Part shown: positions 46,385-58,238 of the stretch, in pieces
Layout: every line of letters starts with the position of its first letter
Position numbering within the stretch: the first letter of the stretch is position 1
Source: Spirodela intermedia
Taxonomy: Eukaryota; Streptophyta; Magnoliopsida; Alismatales; Araceae
Direction: 5' to 3'
Length of the DNA stretch: 64,000 bases
Assembly: GCA_902729315.2 (NCBI GenBank)
Contig: LR746267.1
Coordinates: forward strand, 8,620,424 to 8,684,423
Made by a program: the position numbers and the translations under genes
The notes under the pieces: generated by a model
The model's input: only the letters and a program-made list of their open reading frames with translations
Databases searched by the model: none
What the model was told of the DNA's origin: nothing

Positions 46385-49300
46385 ATACTCTCTTCTCATT
46401 TATGCACCTTGTCCTCTAGGTGGAAATAAGGAAATGGCTATAGGATGTCACGAGTGTTTTCTTAGGTGATAGACTCAAGTGCAGCCCGTCCCAATGCAGT
46501 AGCACTCGAGATTGTGAGGGTGATAGAAGACATCGACAACTTGACCTGAAACTATTGTTCAACACAAGTTGTCATCCACTAGTAACTCAAGCGTTGTTGA
46601 GGGCTCCTCATGTTGCTCTGTCTTCTTTAGCTGGTAGACATAGAATACTAGGTGAATTTGGGCTGAGGTAGAAAGGTCCATATGTTAAGCCACCAGCTTA
46701 ATGTCATAGAGTACGTTGAACTCACCATAGAAATGAAGAGTGAGCTTTGCACAGGGCCGTCGTGCTACCGTGGTCTGGCAATAGGGCCATAAACAAAGGT
46801 AGACCCATTCGCCTACCTAAAACTCGAGTTCCCTTCATTTGTAACATGCAAAGTACTTCATCTGAGCTTGGGCATGTGCTAGATTTTGTTTGAACTGTGC
46901 GAGGATCTCTTCTCATTCTTACAACCATTGCTCTAGATCACTCAGTGTTGTTGGTTTGTTGGTGAAATGGATCAAGGTGGGTGGGGGGTCATTCTTTGAC
47001 TATCTAAAATGGGGTCATCCTTGTGGAACGGTTGAAGTTTGTGTTGGATTGAAACTCTATCCATGGAAGTCACTAGTACCACTATTTTGGGTATTCGCTA
47101 GTGAATCACTAGAGGTATGTTTCAAGCCTATAGTTGACCACCTCCGATTGGCCATCGATGTGCAAACAATAAGCACTGATCTACTTGAGCATGGTCCCTT
47201 GTTGATGGAAGAGCTCTTACCAAAGGGCGCTCATGAAGATCTGGTCTCAGTTGATAATGTTGTACCTTCTAAAATCTGTGCAATTAGACAATATCTCAAA
47301 TGACTACTTCAGCCACCATTTGTGTTGTGATGGGGTGATAGAGGGTAGAAAAATAAGTGCACTTATTGAGTCAATCGATGACAACTCTTATATGTGGTCT
47401 TGAATGAGCAGAGGTTGAAAGAGTCTGATCGTTGACAATACCTTTGATTTGCTCATCTGGTAGACTAAGTAAGTGGCCAAGTAGTGTTTGACTATTGTCT
47501 TCATTCCCTACCAACAAACACTCTATTTGAGGTGAATGTAGGTCTACTGAAAACTAGAATGGCCTCCTATTGTTGTGTTAGAAAACTCTCGAAGAAGGGT
47601 TGGGAGGAGACGCAAGGTCATCAATATCACGATCCGTCCCCAGTGAAAGAAGTGACCTTGCTGTAGTGAGTAGTGTCTCTATTTTGTTTACTCGGTAGGT
47701 CTTAGTCAATTTAATTCTTCTTAATAATTTCAGTGAGGTCAAGTAATTATAGATGAGAGAGAATGTCTAGAGCCATATCTATTCAGGAGTGCGAGACAAG
47801 ACATCTACTACTTTATTCTTGTGACTCAATTTGAAGCATATTTCGAAATCAAATAAGATAATCTTTCACCAACCACTTCTAATAATTCAAGAGGCATGAC
47901 ACTACTCCAAAAGAAATTTTAGGCTTTATTGGTTTATAAAAATCTAAAATTTGTAACCAAACAAGTAATACTATCATTTGAGAATGGCAAGAACTATAGC
48001 TATCAGCTTGTGCTTGTAAGTGAGCTTTTGTAAATGGGTCGGTGCAAGAGATTGGCTGAAGAAAACTATGTGTCTTTGGTGCTGCATGAGGACAACGCTT
48101 ACTCTACGACTTGAGATGTCTACCTTAAGCTCAATTGTGATGGAGAAATACAACAAGGTAGGTAGTGAAAATGTTGTCATGGTTTGACTGAGCTGCTGAA
48201 AACCTTTTTTGACAATTGGGTTCCAATTGAATGTTTTCTTCTTTAGTTGCTGCGTCAATGACCAAGAAATTTGTCTGACACCATAGACAAAGAGATGATA
48301 ATATCCCACCAAAGTTAGAAAACCTTAAAGGTCTCTCAGGTGGGAGACGACCATCAACATATGACAACGACCTTTTCAGGGTCTACAATGACTCGTACTG
48401 ATATCTAGTGGCCCAAGTACATGATCATAATTTGGTCAAATAGACACTTCTTTAGGTGAATGTGAAATTGGTGTTCGTAGATAACAAAAAATACTTGAAC
48501 GAGATGATTCTCGTGTTCCTTACTAGTTTGGCTATAGACGAGGATGTTGTTAAAAAACACCAACATGAATCATCATAAGAATGGAACAAAGATGTGATTC
48601 ATGGTGGCTTGGAAGGTTGTCGGGGTATTAGATAGCCCAAAGGGCATGATGAGGAACTTGTAGTGCATGATCTAGAATGGTCACCTTATTTAATGCAGAG
48701 TAATCCACACAGAAGTGTTATGAGTTGTCTTTCTTATAGATGAGGAGAAAGGACTGTGAGAATGTTGAATAAGCTTAGTTGTTAGCATGGTTTCCATCTA
48801 CTTCTCTAATTTGGTTTTCAAAAAATGAGGATAGTGGAAGGGATGGGTATGGATAATCTGACTTCCTGACTTTGTGATGATGCGATGCTCTTATTTGTGG
48901 GCTAGGGGAAGACCAATGATGTCTGCAAAGACATGGCAAAAATGCTAATAAAGTTCTTTTGTTAAGTGTTCATTTGATACCATGACGTTGTTAGGCCATG
49001 ATACATCTTGAAGTATGCTTCACCCGTGCATGGTCTACTGATAGAAGTGTTTAGTTACTGTCAATTTTCTTGGTCATAGGGTTTTGCCGCGATCATCACC
49101 TTCTCATTTCTGACAGGAGATGACACTATTTAATCATCCAAATTGAGCTCCAACTTGTGCCTGTCTTTGGTCTAATGCATCCCTAAAATTATGCCAACTA
49201 AGATGAGGGGAAAGAGTAGGAAGTCATTTAAGATGACGAGGCAATGTCACATTTTTGAGTTGAGGACTATCTCGCTTGTGCTGGTCTGTAAGGTGTCGCT

Positions 49301-50464
49301 TTAATGGTTGGTAGTTGCTGCTCTCAGACCAGGCGAATGCTGATGAAATTGAATGTGGCCCCTATATCAAGCAAAGTGAAAACCTGTCACCCTTGGACCG
49401 TCCCCTTGAAGTGAATTGCTCGCCCATGGAAGTGACTGGATAATGAGTAGAGGGACACTTCAAGCTGGACGATCTCGCCTTCATTTGGGGATGGGTTTTG
49501 AGAGAACTACTCTACTTGTGTATCATATGATGCATAATTAGAGTCAACAGAAGTGGATATAATATTCAACTCTTGTCTACATTGATGATCAGACACAAAA
49601 TTTCTCATTATAGTGGAAACACATGCCTTGTGCCCATCATGCTTGAATTTCAGCAGCTGTGAGGTGTAGGTGGCGACGACAGTCCACCGGAGGTGCTCGA
49701 TAGTGGAGATTTGTGGGCCATATGCCATTGGTCCAGGGCCCTACCCTCTTCACGATTGCTCACATCATTCGGTGGGGGGCGTATCTTGCGCCCATCGTAC
49801 ACCATAAACCCTCTCTCTATCCCTTTGCCTTGTCGTGGTCGACCTCCATTAGTCAGCATCATCAACTTGGTTTCTACCCTCTAAACTGTTTATATCATCA
49901 CCTCTAAGCCTTGTGATTTGAGGGTGATCACTTATGCTTGTATTTTCCGCTATAGACCTTTGAGGAAGTTTCCTTCTAGGATGACATTTGACACATTGCG
50001 GAGTACATGGGACAATAGTTCAAACTATTATTGGTAGTCTTCCACTGACCCCATCTACTCGAGTTCGAGAAATTATTAGCCGAAGGAGCTGAAAGTTTGT
50101 CTCCGTAGCGTTCCAACAGCCTGTACTTTAGGTCTTCCTAGATGCAGAATGACTGCTCAGATTCAACTCATTGGAATCAATAGAGAACCTTTTGTCCATG
50201 CTGATGCATGCCTTCACCAGTTGCTTGGTTGCTGTTAGCCAGTAGGTGGATAAATAGATCTCCATGTAATATATCCAACCTTTAGGGTTGGAACCTGTGA
50301 AGATTGAAAATTCCAATCGTTGCTGGGGGTTGGGTTCTAGAGGCTCTCACAGTTGGCGGTGGTCAGGCGGTTCATCGTGGAGGTATGAGTTGACAATTGG
50401 ATCCTCTTGGTAACAAGGGTTACTTGACGGGATCGAAGGTTGGCCTGTGTTGGTTTCTCCGGGG

Positions 50465-52272
50465 TGATAACATGCTATTTATGCATGTAATTATATAATT
50501 ATTAATGCAAATTAAGGCATTAATCATTACAAATATATGCATGTTATCATATTTTAAGTATATTTCTATCATTTTGTGTAAATTCATGTTATGATCTTAA
50601 AATACACCAAATTATGGATTATTATAAATAATTACACATTACAATCTTTAATCCTAATTATATTTATGATCATAATCATGTTTTAAGAGTGAAAATATGA
50701 GAGAAAAGATATTTATTAACATTTATGTATTTATAGAAATTTATTTTATATAATACATAAATGTATAAAATTAATTAAAATTTATTCTCTTCTTATTTTA
50801 ATAATTTGATCTTTTATAATGATAGATTATTCAATTTTGAATCCAACAAAACAAATTTGAATTAATTTGGAGTCGTATTTTGAAAGTTATGATTTTTACA
50901 ATTTTATAGAAATTTCTGGAATTTTTCTGAATTTATTTATATTTATTTTCTATTTTTAAATGTTTTAAATTAATTAAAAAAATCGCAAAAAGGGGTTATA
51001 TGTCGCGCGTGTACACGTAGATGCGACGTGGTACTCGGGGCCACGTGGCTATGCCACGTGGACAGCACGTGGGCGCCTGCATGGCGCTGATGTGACATGT
51101 GGCGTATTTATATTTACTATATATATTTATTTAATAAAGTATATAGGTCTTCCGATTATCGGAAGACAAAGTATTAATCCCTCTTAATCGTCATATCTTA
51201 TATACCCAAATATACTCCTTTGTTTTTCCCGTGTGGACTAAAGTCCCTTAGTTTTCTTATGTGCAGGACGCGTGGCGTGATCTCGTGCGTCCGATCGACA
51301 TAGCAACAAATAGCGTGCGTAGATCACGTGGATTCGAGGTCCACGCGATCAGAGATCAACCACGTGCCTAAATACTCACTTAAGTGAATAAATTGCGACC
51401 GTCTGATCGAGAGTTATAACGGTCCAGATTGTTCACATCAGATGGACATCCAATCACATCTTAACCGCACGATCACGATCGGACGATCGTCGAATCGTCG
51501 CGACGATTCGTGAAGAGGCGTCTCATCGCGATCGTCCATCGCGATCAACTCCATCAGATCGGACGGCCACGATCATTTCCGAATTTTATAAAATCCGTTC
51601 TTCGTGACAGAAGAACGGCCCGCGATCAATCTTCAAATTCTTTTTTTTTAGAGCTCCAATTCGCGCGCCATCTTTTGAATTGTGTTTGCAACTTATTTCC
51701 GCTTCTATCTGATGTTTAATTTCAATGTTTTATTGAAAGAATTGGAAGAAATCAAGTCTTGAACTCCTCTTTCGTCTTCGAAAATTCGGAATGAAAAGCC
51801 TTGCATCCGGCGATTAATTGGATCATTTCGAAGGCTAATTTGGGTTATATTGTTTGTTTTCATCTTAATCTTTCATCATTTAGTGTTAATTTTACTTTAA
51901 GTATTTTAGATTAAGTTTAATTTAGTTTTAATTTCTGTTTTTAATCATTTCGCGATACGAAAATTTCTCTTAACTTCAAACTTCGATTACTCTTCGAATT
52001 CTCATCCAAATCACCTTATTTTTAATTCCTGGATTCGAAATTGAGTTATCTTTCTTAATATACTAAATTGCCCAATTTCTAACCTAATTTCATCGTCCGA
52101 TTTGACCGAATTTCAAAGATATATCTCAAATTTCCCTAATTCTCTGTGGATTCGACCCTTAATTACCATTATACTAATTAATTACTTTGATTAATCATAA
52201 ATTGGTAAGATTAGGACTTTGTTTTGACATTAAATCGTGTGCATTCAACGACCATACGATTTAATCTCGTCA
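50465..52272 (+). mobile_element. Solo LTR, 1.8 kb, with perfect 5-bp target duplication
   Basis: The insert begins TGATAACATG and ends TCTCGTCA (TG...CA) and is flanked on both sides by CGGGG (50460-50464 and 52273-52277). It lies in the gag/5' region of the minus-strand gypsy element and has no coding sequence. A length of 1,808 bases suits a long-LTR gypsy lineage, but the family is not identified. A G-box cluster (51042-51071) followed by a TATA-rich stretch (51115-51145) suggests a plus-strand promoter, hence the plus orientation. Solo LTRs arise by recombination between the two LTRs of a full element. The perfect duplication means it is younger than the host element, whose own flanks and LTRs are diverged. 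Confidence 0.88.
51042..51366. promoter_or_regulatory. Five perfect G-boxes (CACGTG) in the solo LTR
   Basis: CACGTG occurs at 51042-51047, 51055-51060, 51066-51071, 51325-51330 and 51361-51366, with extra ACGTG cores nearby. The first three, 11-13 bases apart, stand about 50 bases before a TATA-like tract (tactatatatatttat). bZIP, bHLH and PIF factors bind such sites. This looks like a U3 promoter with stress- or light-type elements. Confidence 0.55.
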
Positions 52273-52562
52273 CGGGGGCCACTCCTTTGATGGCTCTGAG
52301 AATAACTTGGCCTTGTCAACTTGACTAGAAGAGATGTCTATTTGGCACTGAACATTATCAAGGATCTAGAGCACCAACCCTAGTTGGCTAGAGACTGAAT
52401 CCAGTCTTTGGCTCATGTCAGCCTACTCTGCCCGTATTGCTTGGAGCTGCTCGACGTGAGCTGCCAGGTCATTGTTGGTGAGGTGCCGGAACTACTCTAG
52501 CTCTTTCTCGAGAGAGTCTAGCTTAGGGTCAAAGGGTTTGGTTCCCACGAAAGCGTGGTTCT

Positions 52563-52574
52563 GCTCTGATACCA
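52563..52574 (-). other. Primer-binding site (tRNA-iMet type)
   Basis: The minus strand reads TGGTATCAGAGC, the standard complement to the 3' end of plant initiator-Met tRNA, two bases inside the 5' LTR. It fixes element orientation as minus. Confidence 0.9.
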
Positions 52575-52576
52575 AT

Positions 52577-53022
52577 TGACGACGACCCTTTGACTGAGGC
52601 TGGTTCAATAAATAATCCTATCTCATACAAAATTCCGAGCACCAAGACTATGAGAGGAGAGAGTGGGAGAGAGTGGAAGAGAGAGAGAGTGAGACTGCTC
52701 GACAAGTGATATGGAAACAGAAAAGAGAGAATTCTTTTCTCTTTTCTGTGGTCGCTGATGAGAGAATTCTTCACTCCGCAGAGTTCTTCACGAGGTTCTC
52801 CTGACCTCCTCTTTCTGTGGCCACTCGACTCCTCTTTATAGCCGGAGTCCTCTAGCGTCAGCGACTGCCTCCCGTCTCATTTCGATTGGGTCTGACAGGA
52901 CCTGAGACTTGTCATGCTCCATCGTGTCTGAATCCCATCTGCCTTGCTTCGTTCCTGGGCTGGGCCGGCTTTTTTAAGTCCTCTTTCCCCCTGAGCCCAT
53001 TTGAGTTGTGAGGATCTCAACG
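52577..53022 (-). repeat. 5' LTR of the larger gypsy element
   Basis: 446 bases starting TGACGACG on the plus strand, next to the primer site. It contains a GA-rich run (about 52630-52695). The right end reads CTCAACG where the partner has CTCAACA. Confidence 0.8.
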
Positions 53023-53344
53023 TACTTCCAGAGTAGTGAGTGGAGGTCAGGCGCCTCTAAGTGGCAGGGAGAGTCGCCGTCTTTCTCTCCTTTACCGGCT
53101 CTCCTTCGTGCCCTCCTCCTTATCCTCGTAGGCAGGTATCCTATCTCCTTCCACGCCCCCCGACATAATTCCTCGTACCCTCGGGACTCTGGTGAACAGA
53201 GACTGTCCGACCGCCTCGCGGAGAACAGGGGAACCTATCAGCATCCCGTGGTCAAGCTTCTGAGTGGGGACGCAGGAAGCCGCAGTTCTCCGGATTATGG
53301 TGATAATCGTAAATGAGTTGTAAATGAAGATTTACTGGAGTTGG
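53023..53344. other. Short GC-rich spacer of unknown origin
   Basis: It lies between the gypsy 5' LTR and the start of duplicated copy 2. It differs in composition from both sides and has no recognisable domain or repeat. It may be what remains of the sequence present before the gypsy insertion. Confidence 0.4.
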
Positions 53345-53654
53345 GAGTTTGGAGTGAGGCTTCGCTGACAGAGAACAGAGACGATGGACCCGTGCTCGGA
53401 TTGGAGGGAGGCGAAGGATTTCGTACACGCTCGGACGATTTGGAGAAGCAAACGGATGCCTTTCATCGATCTGGAAGAGAATCGACGGGAGTCGAAGAGG
53501 ACCAAATGGCCTGCAGTAGGGGAATGGAACTGGAACTGAAAGCGATCGCTACAGAGCAAAAACGAACTATGCTGAATTCGGGAACGGGAAGAGAAGGGGA
53601 TCCGATCGGGAGTTCGCTACGACTGCAACAAGGAAGGCGCCCCCCGAGATTCTC

Positions 53655-54458
53655 CTACTTGGCGGGTGAGGCGGCCTTCAGCTTCATCATCAACGTCTTG
53701 GCGAACTCCGCCAGCTTGTCCGTCTCCGGCATCACTCCCTTCACAGCCTCCTCGGCGCAGAACCGATCAGCCCAAGCGGCCAGCTGAGGGAACTTGTCAC
53801 CATCCAGGATCTTCAAGCCGGACATTTTCTCAGTGACCCGAATCCACGCCAAGTAGCTCCCTAGGGTGATGTCCACGTACCCCACGTTGTCGCCGCCGAA
53901 CCAGTTCCCCCCCTGCCACAAGTCTGGAAGGCCTCCTCCAGCAGCTGGACCCCGGCGAAGATCAGCTCCGCCGCGGCTGCCCGCTCCTCGTCTGTATTCG
54001 CCTTGTTAATATCCCTCACCTGCATGGCCCACTGGAGGCGTCGACAATCGAAGTCAGAATCGAGACAGAAGGAGCACATCACATCGCGGATGAGGGAGGG
54101 ATCGATGGCAGTTCGAGCCAATGGTGACCCCAAGTTACCTTGTCGTCGATGTAGGCCGCCCAGAAGCGAGCGATGGCCCGGTCGTAAGGGTCGGCGGGGA
54201 GGATGGGGGGGCGGAAGTCCATGTCTCGTCGATGTACTGCACAATGATGAGGGACTCGCAGACTGGTTTTCCTCTGTGCAACAGGACGGGGATCTTCTTG
54301 TGGACGGGGTTAGATTTGAGCAGAAGCTCGCTCTTGGGGTTCATCTTCTCCACGATGAGCTCGTAGTCCACCTTTTTCAGGTTGAGGGCGATCCTCGGCT
54401 TCATCGAGAAGGGGCTCGGCCAATCGCCAAGTAACTTCACATCCTCGTACTTCCCCAT
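53655..54458 (-). pseudogene. Tau-class glutathione S-transferase, copy C (two frameshifts)
   Basis: Exons 54139-54458 (320 bases) and 53655-54031 (377 bases) correspond to copy A almost base for base. Exon 1 has the same missing base beside a G7 run (54205-54211) as copy A. Exon 2 has lost one more base just after a C7 run (about 53908-53915), where A and B read ...cttgcca and C reads ...ctgcca. The frame therefore breaks in both exons, inside the GKGGNWFGGD segment in exon 2. It is a pseudogene unless both homopolymer-adjacent lesions are assembly errors. Confidence 0.88.
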
Positions 54459-55430
54459 TCCTCTCTCTCTCTCTCTTTCTCTCTCACTACCCCTCCTCCG
54501 AAGTGCTCAGTATAGATTCCACTCGATCCTTAGCCTTCGTCTGAAACTTCAGCCTCGCTAAATAGCCGCGGACTTCATGGGGAAGAAGACGGCCGTTGGG
54601 GAAGCTGCGCCGTCCGGTCGCCTACTAGCCGTTCGTTGGTGTGCGAATACGAGAGGGTGACTCGAGACCATCTAATTTGTTAGTTGAGGCGTTATTGGCC
54701 TGGGAAGCCTAGATGCTATTGCGAAGGACCATTTATCTCTTCCGGCCCATAAGCAGCTGAACTCATGTTAGATATGTCCCTTGTTCACGAAAAGATGTCG
54801 CCCAATGGGCGAGGGATCCTCGAGGACAGTTGCTGGTGATGACGTCATCAAGTGTAGATCAACATGTCGGGGTGTGGGTCCAGCTGAAAGATAAGGCCGT
54901 CAAGCCGACACATGAGCCCACGTCAGATGTTTGTCAAACTGTTCATTATTATTCGAACAGATTTAAATAGAGAGGGAATCCCCCAAGAACTACACCTTAT
55001 TCGTTGAAGATCTTCTTCCAGAGTTCTTTATGTTATCGTTTGCAGAGGAGGCTGTGGGATGTTGCCGAGCTTGTGGCATGGGTTCGGGGTTGCTTTTCTT
55101 AGCAATGGCAAGTGGCATGTTGTAATAACACCAAACCAACATAAGCGGCACGCTCGGCATCAACGGCGTACATATATAGAGCAGGACAGAAAACCTGCCA
55201 ATATCCATTGATTTTTCAAGAACCATAGGACAGAGCAGGGGATATCAGGTAGAACAGTCTAACAGCCGTGAGAAGGGAGCAGGTGCCAACGGGCTTATCA
55301 ATACCTCAGAACTGTAGCTAACAACCTTACGAGAGCAAGGCGTCACATGATGACATCTCAAAGGTATATGCACCCTTTTAAAAGGGACATACCTCAGTTT
55401 GTTTGAGATTGGTATTCTTCCCTTAATTTT
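54459..55430. other. 5' flank of GST copy C
   Basis: Nearly identical to 36191-37130. Differences are mostly single bases. No gene. Confidence 0.6.
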
Positions 55431-57060
55431 GTTGGATTAGGTTAGGTAGGCATTGGGGAGGATCGTCAATGCCAATCACATGGGTAAATAGCATTTAGCT
55501 AGTGAGTGCTGGAGAGACAGTTTTGCATTAGAGAAAACAATGATGACTAGGGAAAGTAGAACCAATGGCCTTCATTGCCATCATCTGCAGGTCTTCTAAC
55601 CACTCTATAACTTGAAGATGGTTGGCCATCTTATAAAGAGGTCGGAAATGGAGTCCATTGCCCACATGAGATAAATCAGGGCTGAGCTATAATGCTGCTG
55701 CTCACATAGAGGAGCTTGAGGCCCTCTCAAAAGTGTGTCGTTGAAACATATGGTAACTTGCACACATCTAGTTGAGGTGTCGTGCATTGTATGCCAACCT
55801 TTCATAACCCCAAGGCATATGTAGAGACTCATGACACTCATAAAATTGAGAATTTCTTGAGATTTTGGCCAACATTTTAAGGTGAGTCAAGTTATTATTA
55901 TTATGTATCTTATGTCAAACATCAAATTATGGCGGATGACTAAATCCATAGATCATAGGGACCTCATCCCCACCTGAGACAAGTTCATGAGGGAATGGAA
56001 AGAACAATTCCTCTCAAAGATAAACTCTGCCAACTCTATTACATTAGGGAGTATGTGAAGCAGTTTGCTTCAATATTCCTGGACATAAGGAAATGTTTAA
56101 AGAGAACAAGTAGTTCAATTTCATGATTAGTCTTCAAACTTAGATATAGGAATAGTTTCAATGCCAAATAATTCGGGATGTACAATTAGCAATAGTGGCA
56201 ACTGATGCCTTAATGAACTATAAGACCGAACTTGGTAACAATAAGGAGGCTATCAAATGATAGACTGAAGGTAAGTAGAACCAAGGTTAAGGCAAGATAG
56301 AAGTAGCATGAAGAGAGAAGGAATGTCCTCTAAACCTCCCAAGAATGAGTGCTTCATTTGTAGAGGTACTCACTTGCTAAGGGAGAGTGTTGACTGTGTG
56401 TATCAAAATGGAGCCAAATGGACAATAGTTGTCTTATATGGACACAAAAATATTTTTTTCACATTATTTTGGTGTTTTCACCATAGGTAGGGTGCACTCA
56501 TATTTTGTCCCAAAAGTAAGGAAAACGCTTTCAATTTAAGGATGTAAATTATTGTTTACCCTACAACTACAAAGATAGATTGAGAAATGAGGCCTACCTC
56601 ATAAACATTAAGGAATTAGATGATGAGGTCCACTCACAAGACTTGAGTGTCACTTAAAAATTAGTACATACAACAACACAATAGTAGCGATGGAGGCTGG
56701 CACATAGAGCCAACCCCCACCTGGAGCTGCATGACTCTTAGAAGAATTTCAAGACCTAAATAGAAAGAATTTCAACACATTTACCACATTGTCATGAGGT
56801 GGAGCATGGGATGACACCAAAAAATGTCCTATACATTGGGCATACACCCACTAGCAAACATCCTAAACAAGATGACACCAATGTTTTTATAGAAGCTCAA
56901 AGATAATTGAACAAGTTGCTTTATGCAGGACTCATCAATTAGTCTAAAGTTCCTTATGATATGCATGTCATTTTTTAGAAGAAAGATGGATCACTCTAGT
57001 TATGTGTGGTACTTCACGTGAAAGACTTGTTTGATTATTTGAGGAGAGTTTGGTACTCCA
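55431..57060 (+). mobile_element. Degenerate Ty3/gypsy fragment, second copy
   Basis: The counterpart of 37195-39200. It retains gag-like sequence near 56040-56230, the clearest zinc knuckle (ECFICRGTHLLR then C; 56345-56400) and the RT start relic (about 56735-57000). The protease part (38395-38660 in copy 1) is largely deleted here. It is not functional. Confidence 0.7.
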
Positions 57061-57699
57061 ATATTTATTTGAAGTGTGAATAGCATCAAGTTATATTTTG
57101 ACTTCTCCTTATGTCCAAGGAGAAACTTTGAGGCTATAGAAATTGCATGATAATCATTTCAAATATACATAATTTTGATGACAGCTGCCACGAAGTTGTA
57201 ATTTTGTCTTTTATGTTTAAAACTTAATTTTTATTTAACTTAGTGAGATTTTGTCTTATTTCAAGTTATGAAAATCTTCCTCATTCAATTATGATTATTT
57301 TGACTTTTATAAATTTTAATTTGATCAATTAAATTATTTTTAATCTTATAAATAAAGATCATCAAGCATAACTCTATTTCTGTATAAATTATGTTCGTTG
57401 GGGCACTAACATCATACTGATATATGCACCTAAATTTCTCTTTTTTTTGTAAAATTTTAAATATATTTATCTTCATCATTTAATCTAAAAATCATAAAAA
57501 ATCATATTCTTTGAAGGTATTATGAAATCTTACTAAATATTATTTTACATCCTTATGATCAACTTGAAAATTTCTTACTATTTTTAAAACATTTTGATAA
57601 ATTATAATTAATTTATTTATGTTAAAATATTTTTAAAATATAAAATTATTATTTTATATAAATGAAAACTTATGTTATTTACTCTATGACAATTAAGTC
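57061..57699. other. AT-rich spacer
   Basis: Very AT-rich and without coding signal. It may be decayed upstream sequence of the plus-strand copia element that becomes readable from about 57,700. Confidence 0.45.
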
Positions 57700-58111
57700 A
57701 AGCCAATTGTCACGAAAAACTGTATGAAAAAAGTCATTAATATATTTGATATGTAAGGATGTAAATCATATGTTACCCATGTTACTAAAGGAGACAAGTT
57801 TAGTTTAAAGTAGTATCTTAATGATTATGAGACTAAAAAGATGTAGAAGATTTCTTATACATCAATTATAAGAAGTCTTATGTATGCTCAAGTATATACA
57901 AGTCTGAATATTATGTACGTAATTAGAGTATTAAGTAGATATTTAAATAATCATGGTGTTGATCATATCCAAAAGAGTTATATATTAATATAAAAGATAA
58001 ATAACTAAATACTCACAAATAAAAAAAATCAAATTATTTAGAGATCATTAGGTATTTTGATTTGAATTTTGTTGAATGTATTAATAGTAGAAGATCCATT
58101 ATAAGTTATAC
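57700..58111 (+). mobile_element. Ty1/copia RT end and RNase H relic, left part
   Basis: The plus strand reads, with stops and one frame change, KGDKFSL, ISYTSIIRSLMYAQVYTSLN, RVLSRYLNNHGVDH and YLEIIRYFDLNFVECINSRR. This is the copia order from the end of RT into RNase H (family: GSLMYAQVCTRPD, GYSDSDFAGC). It breaks off where the minus-strand copia LTR begins; its continuation is at 63396. Confidence 0.75.
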
Positions 58112-58238
58112 TATTGACGAGAAGGGTTAAACCCTAAGATTAGATTAACACTAAATAAAGAGATACATATATTTATATAAGTGGGACAAGAGAGAGAAAA
58201 TATGCCTAAGTGGTCACATAGTGTAGAATATTTGAACA
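58112..58238 (-). repeat. 3' LTR of the minus-strand copia element
   Basis: 127 bases aligning with 63124-63251 (gaagggttaaa, aataaagagatacat, ataagtggga-aagagagag). The minus-strand start TGTTCAAAT follows a polypurine tract. Confidence 0.8.

Larger units (their letters stand above)
45947..53022 (-). mobile_element. Ty3/gypsy retrotransposon with LTRs, primer site and probable target duplication (decayed)
   Basis: 5' LTR 52577-53022, 3' LTR about 45947-46384, primer-binding site 52563-52574. Read leftwards: gag start (FDPKLDSLEKELE, about 52535-52495), broken gag and protease sequence (50460-48900), RT and RNase H (VGYYHLFV, KGFQQLSQTMTTFSLP, SVVLMQHQRHIVFFSQSL; 48310-48000), and integrase C-terminus (EILAQFKQNLAHAQAQMKYF, EWVYLCLWPY; 46905-46790), then the polypurine region (gagaagagagtat) and the 3' LTR. 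Frames carry stops and shifts throughout. The flanks are TACTA (45942-45946) and TACTT (53023-53027), 4 of 5 matching, which suggests a target duplication. A solo LTR of another family interrupts it at 50465-52272. Confidence 0.85.
53345..57060. repeat. Segmental duplication, copy 2 (contains GST copy C)
   Basis: Same order and orientation as 35078-39200: GST, 5' flank, gypsy fragment. The first 2.05 kb is nearly identical and the rest clearly more diverged. A piece of about 52 bases is inverted and relocated relative to copy 1 (55569-55620 against 37382-37436). Confidence 0.9.

Noticed and set aside
46890-47303. 137-codon plus-strand frame in the larger gypsy element
   Set aside because: The minus strand here carries integrase; the plus frame is a shadow with no domain.
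51510-51719. 69-codon frame in the solo LTR
   Set aside because: Short, no domain, within non-coding R/U5-like sequence.
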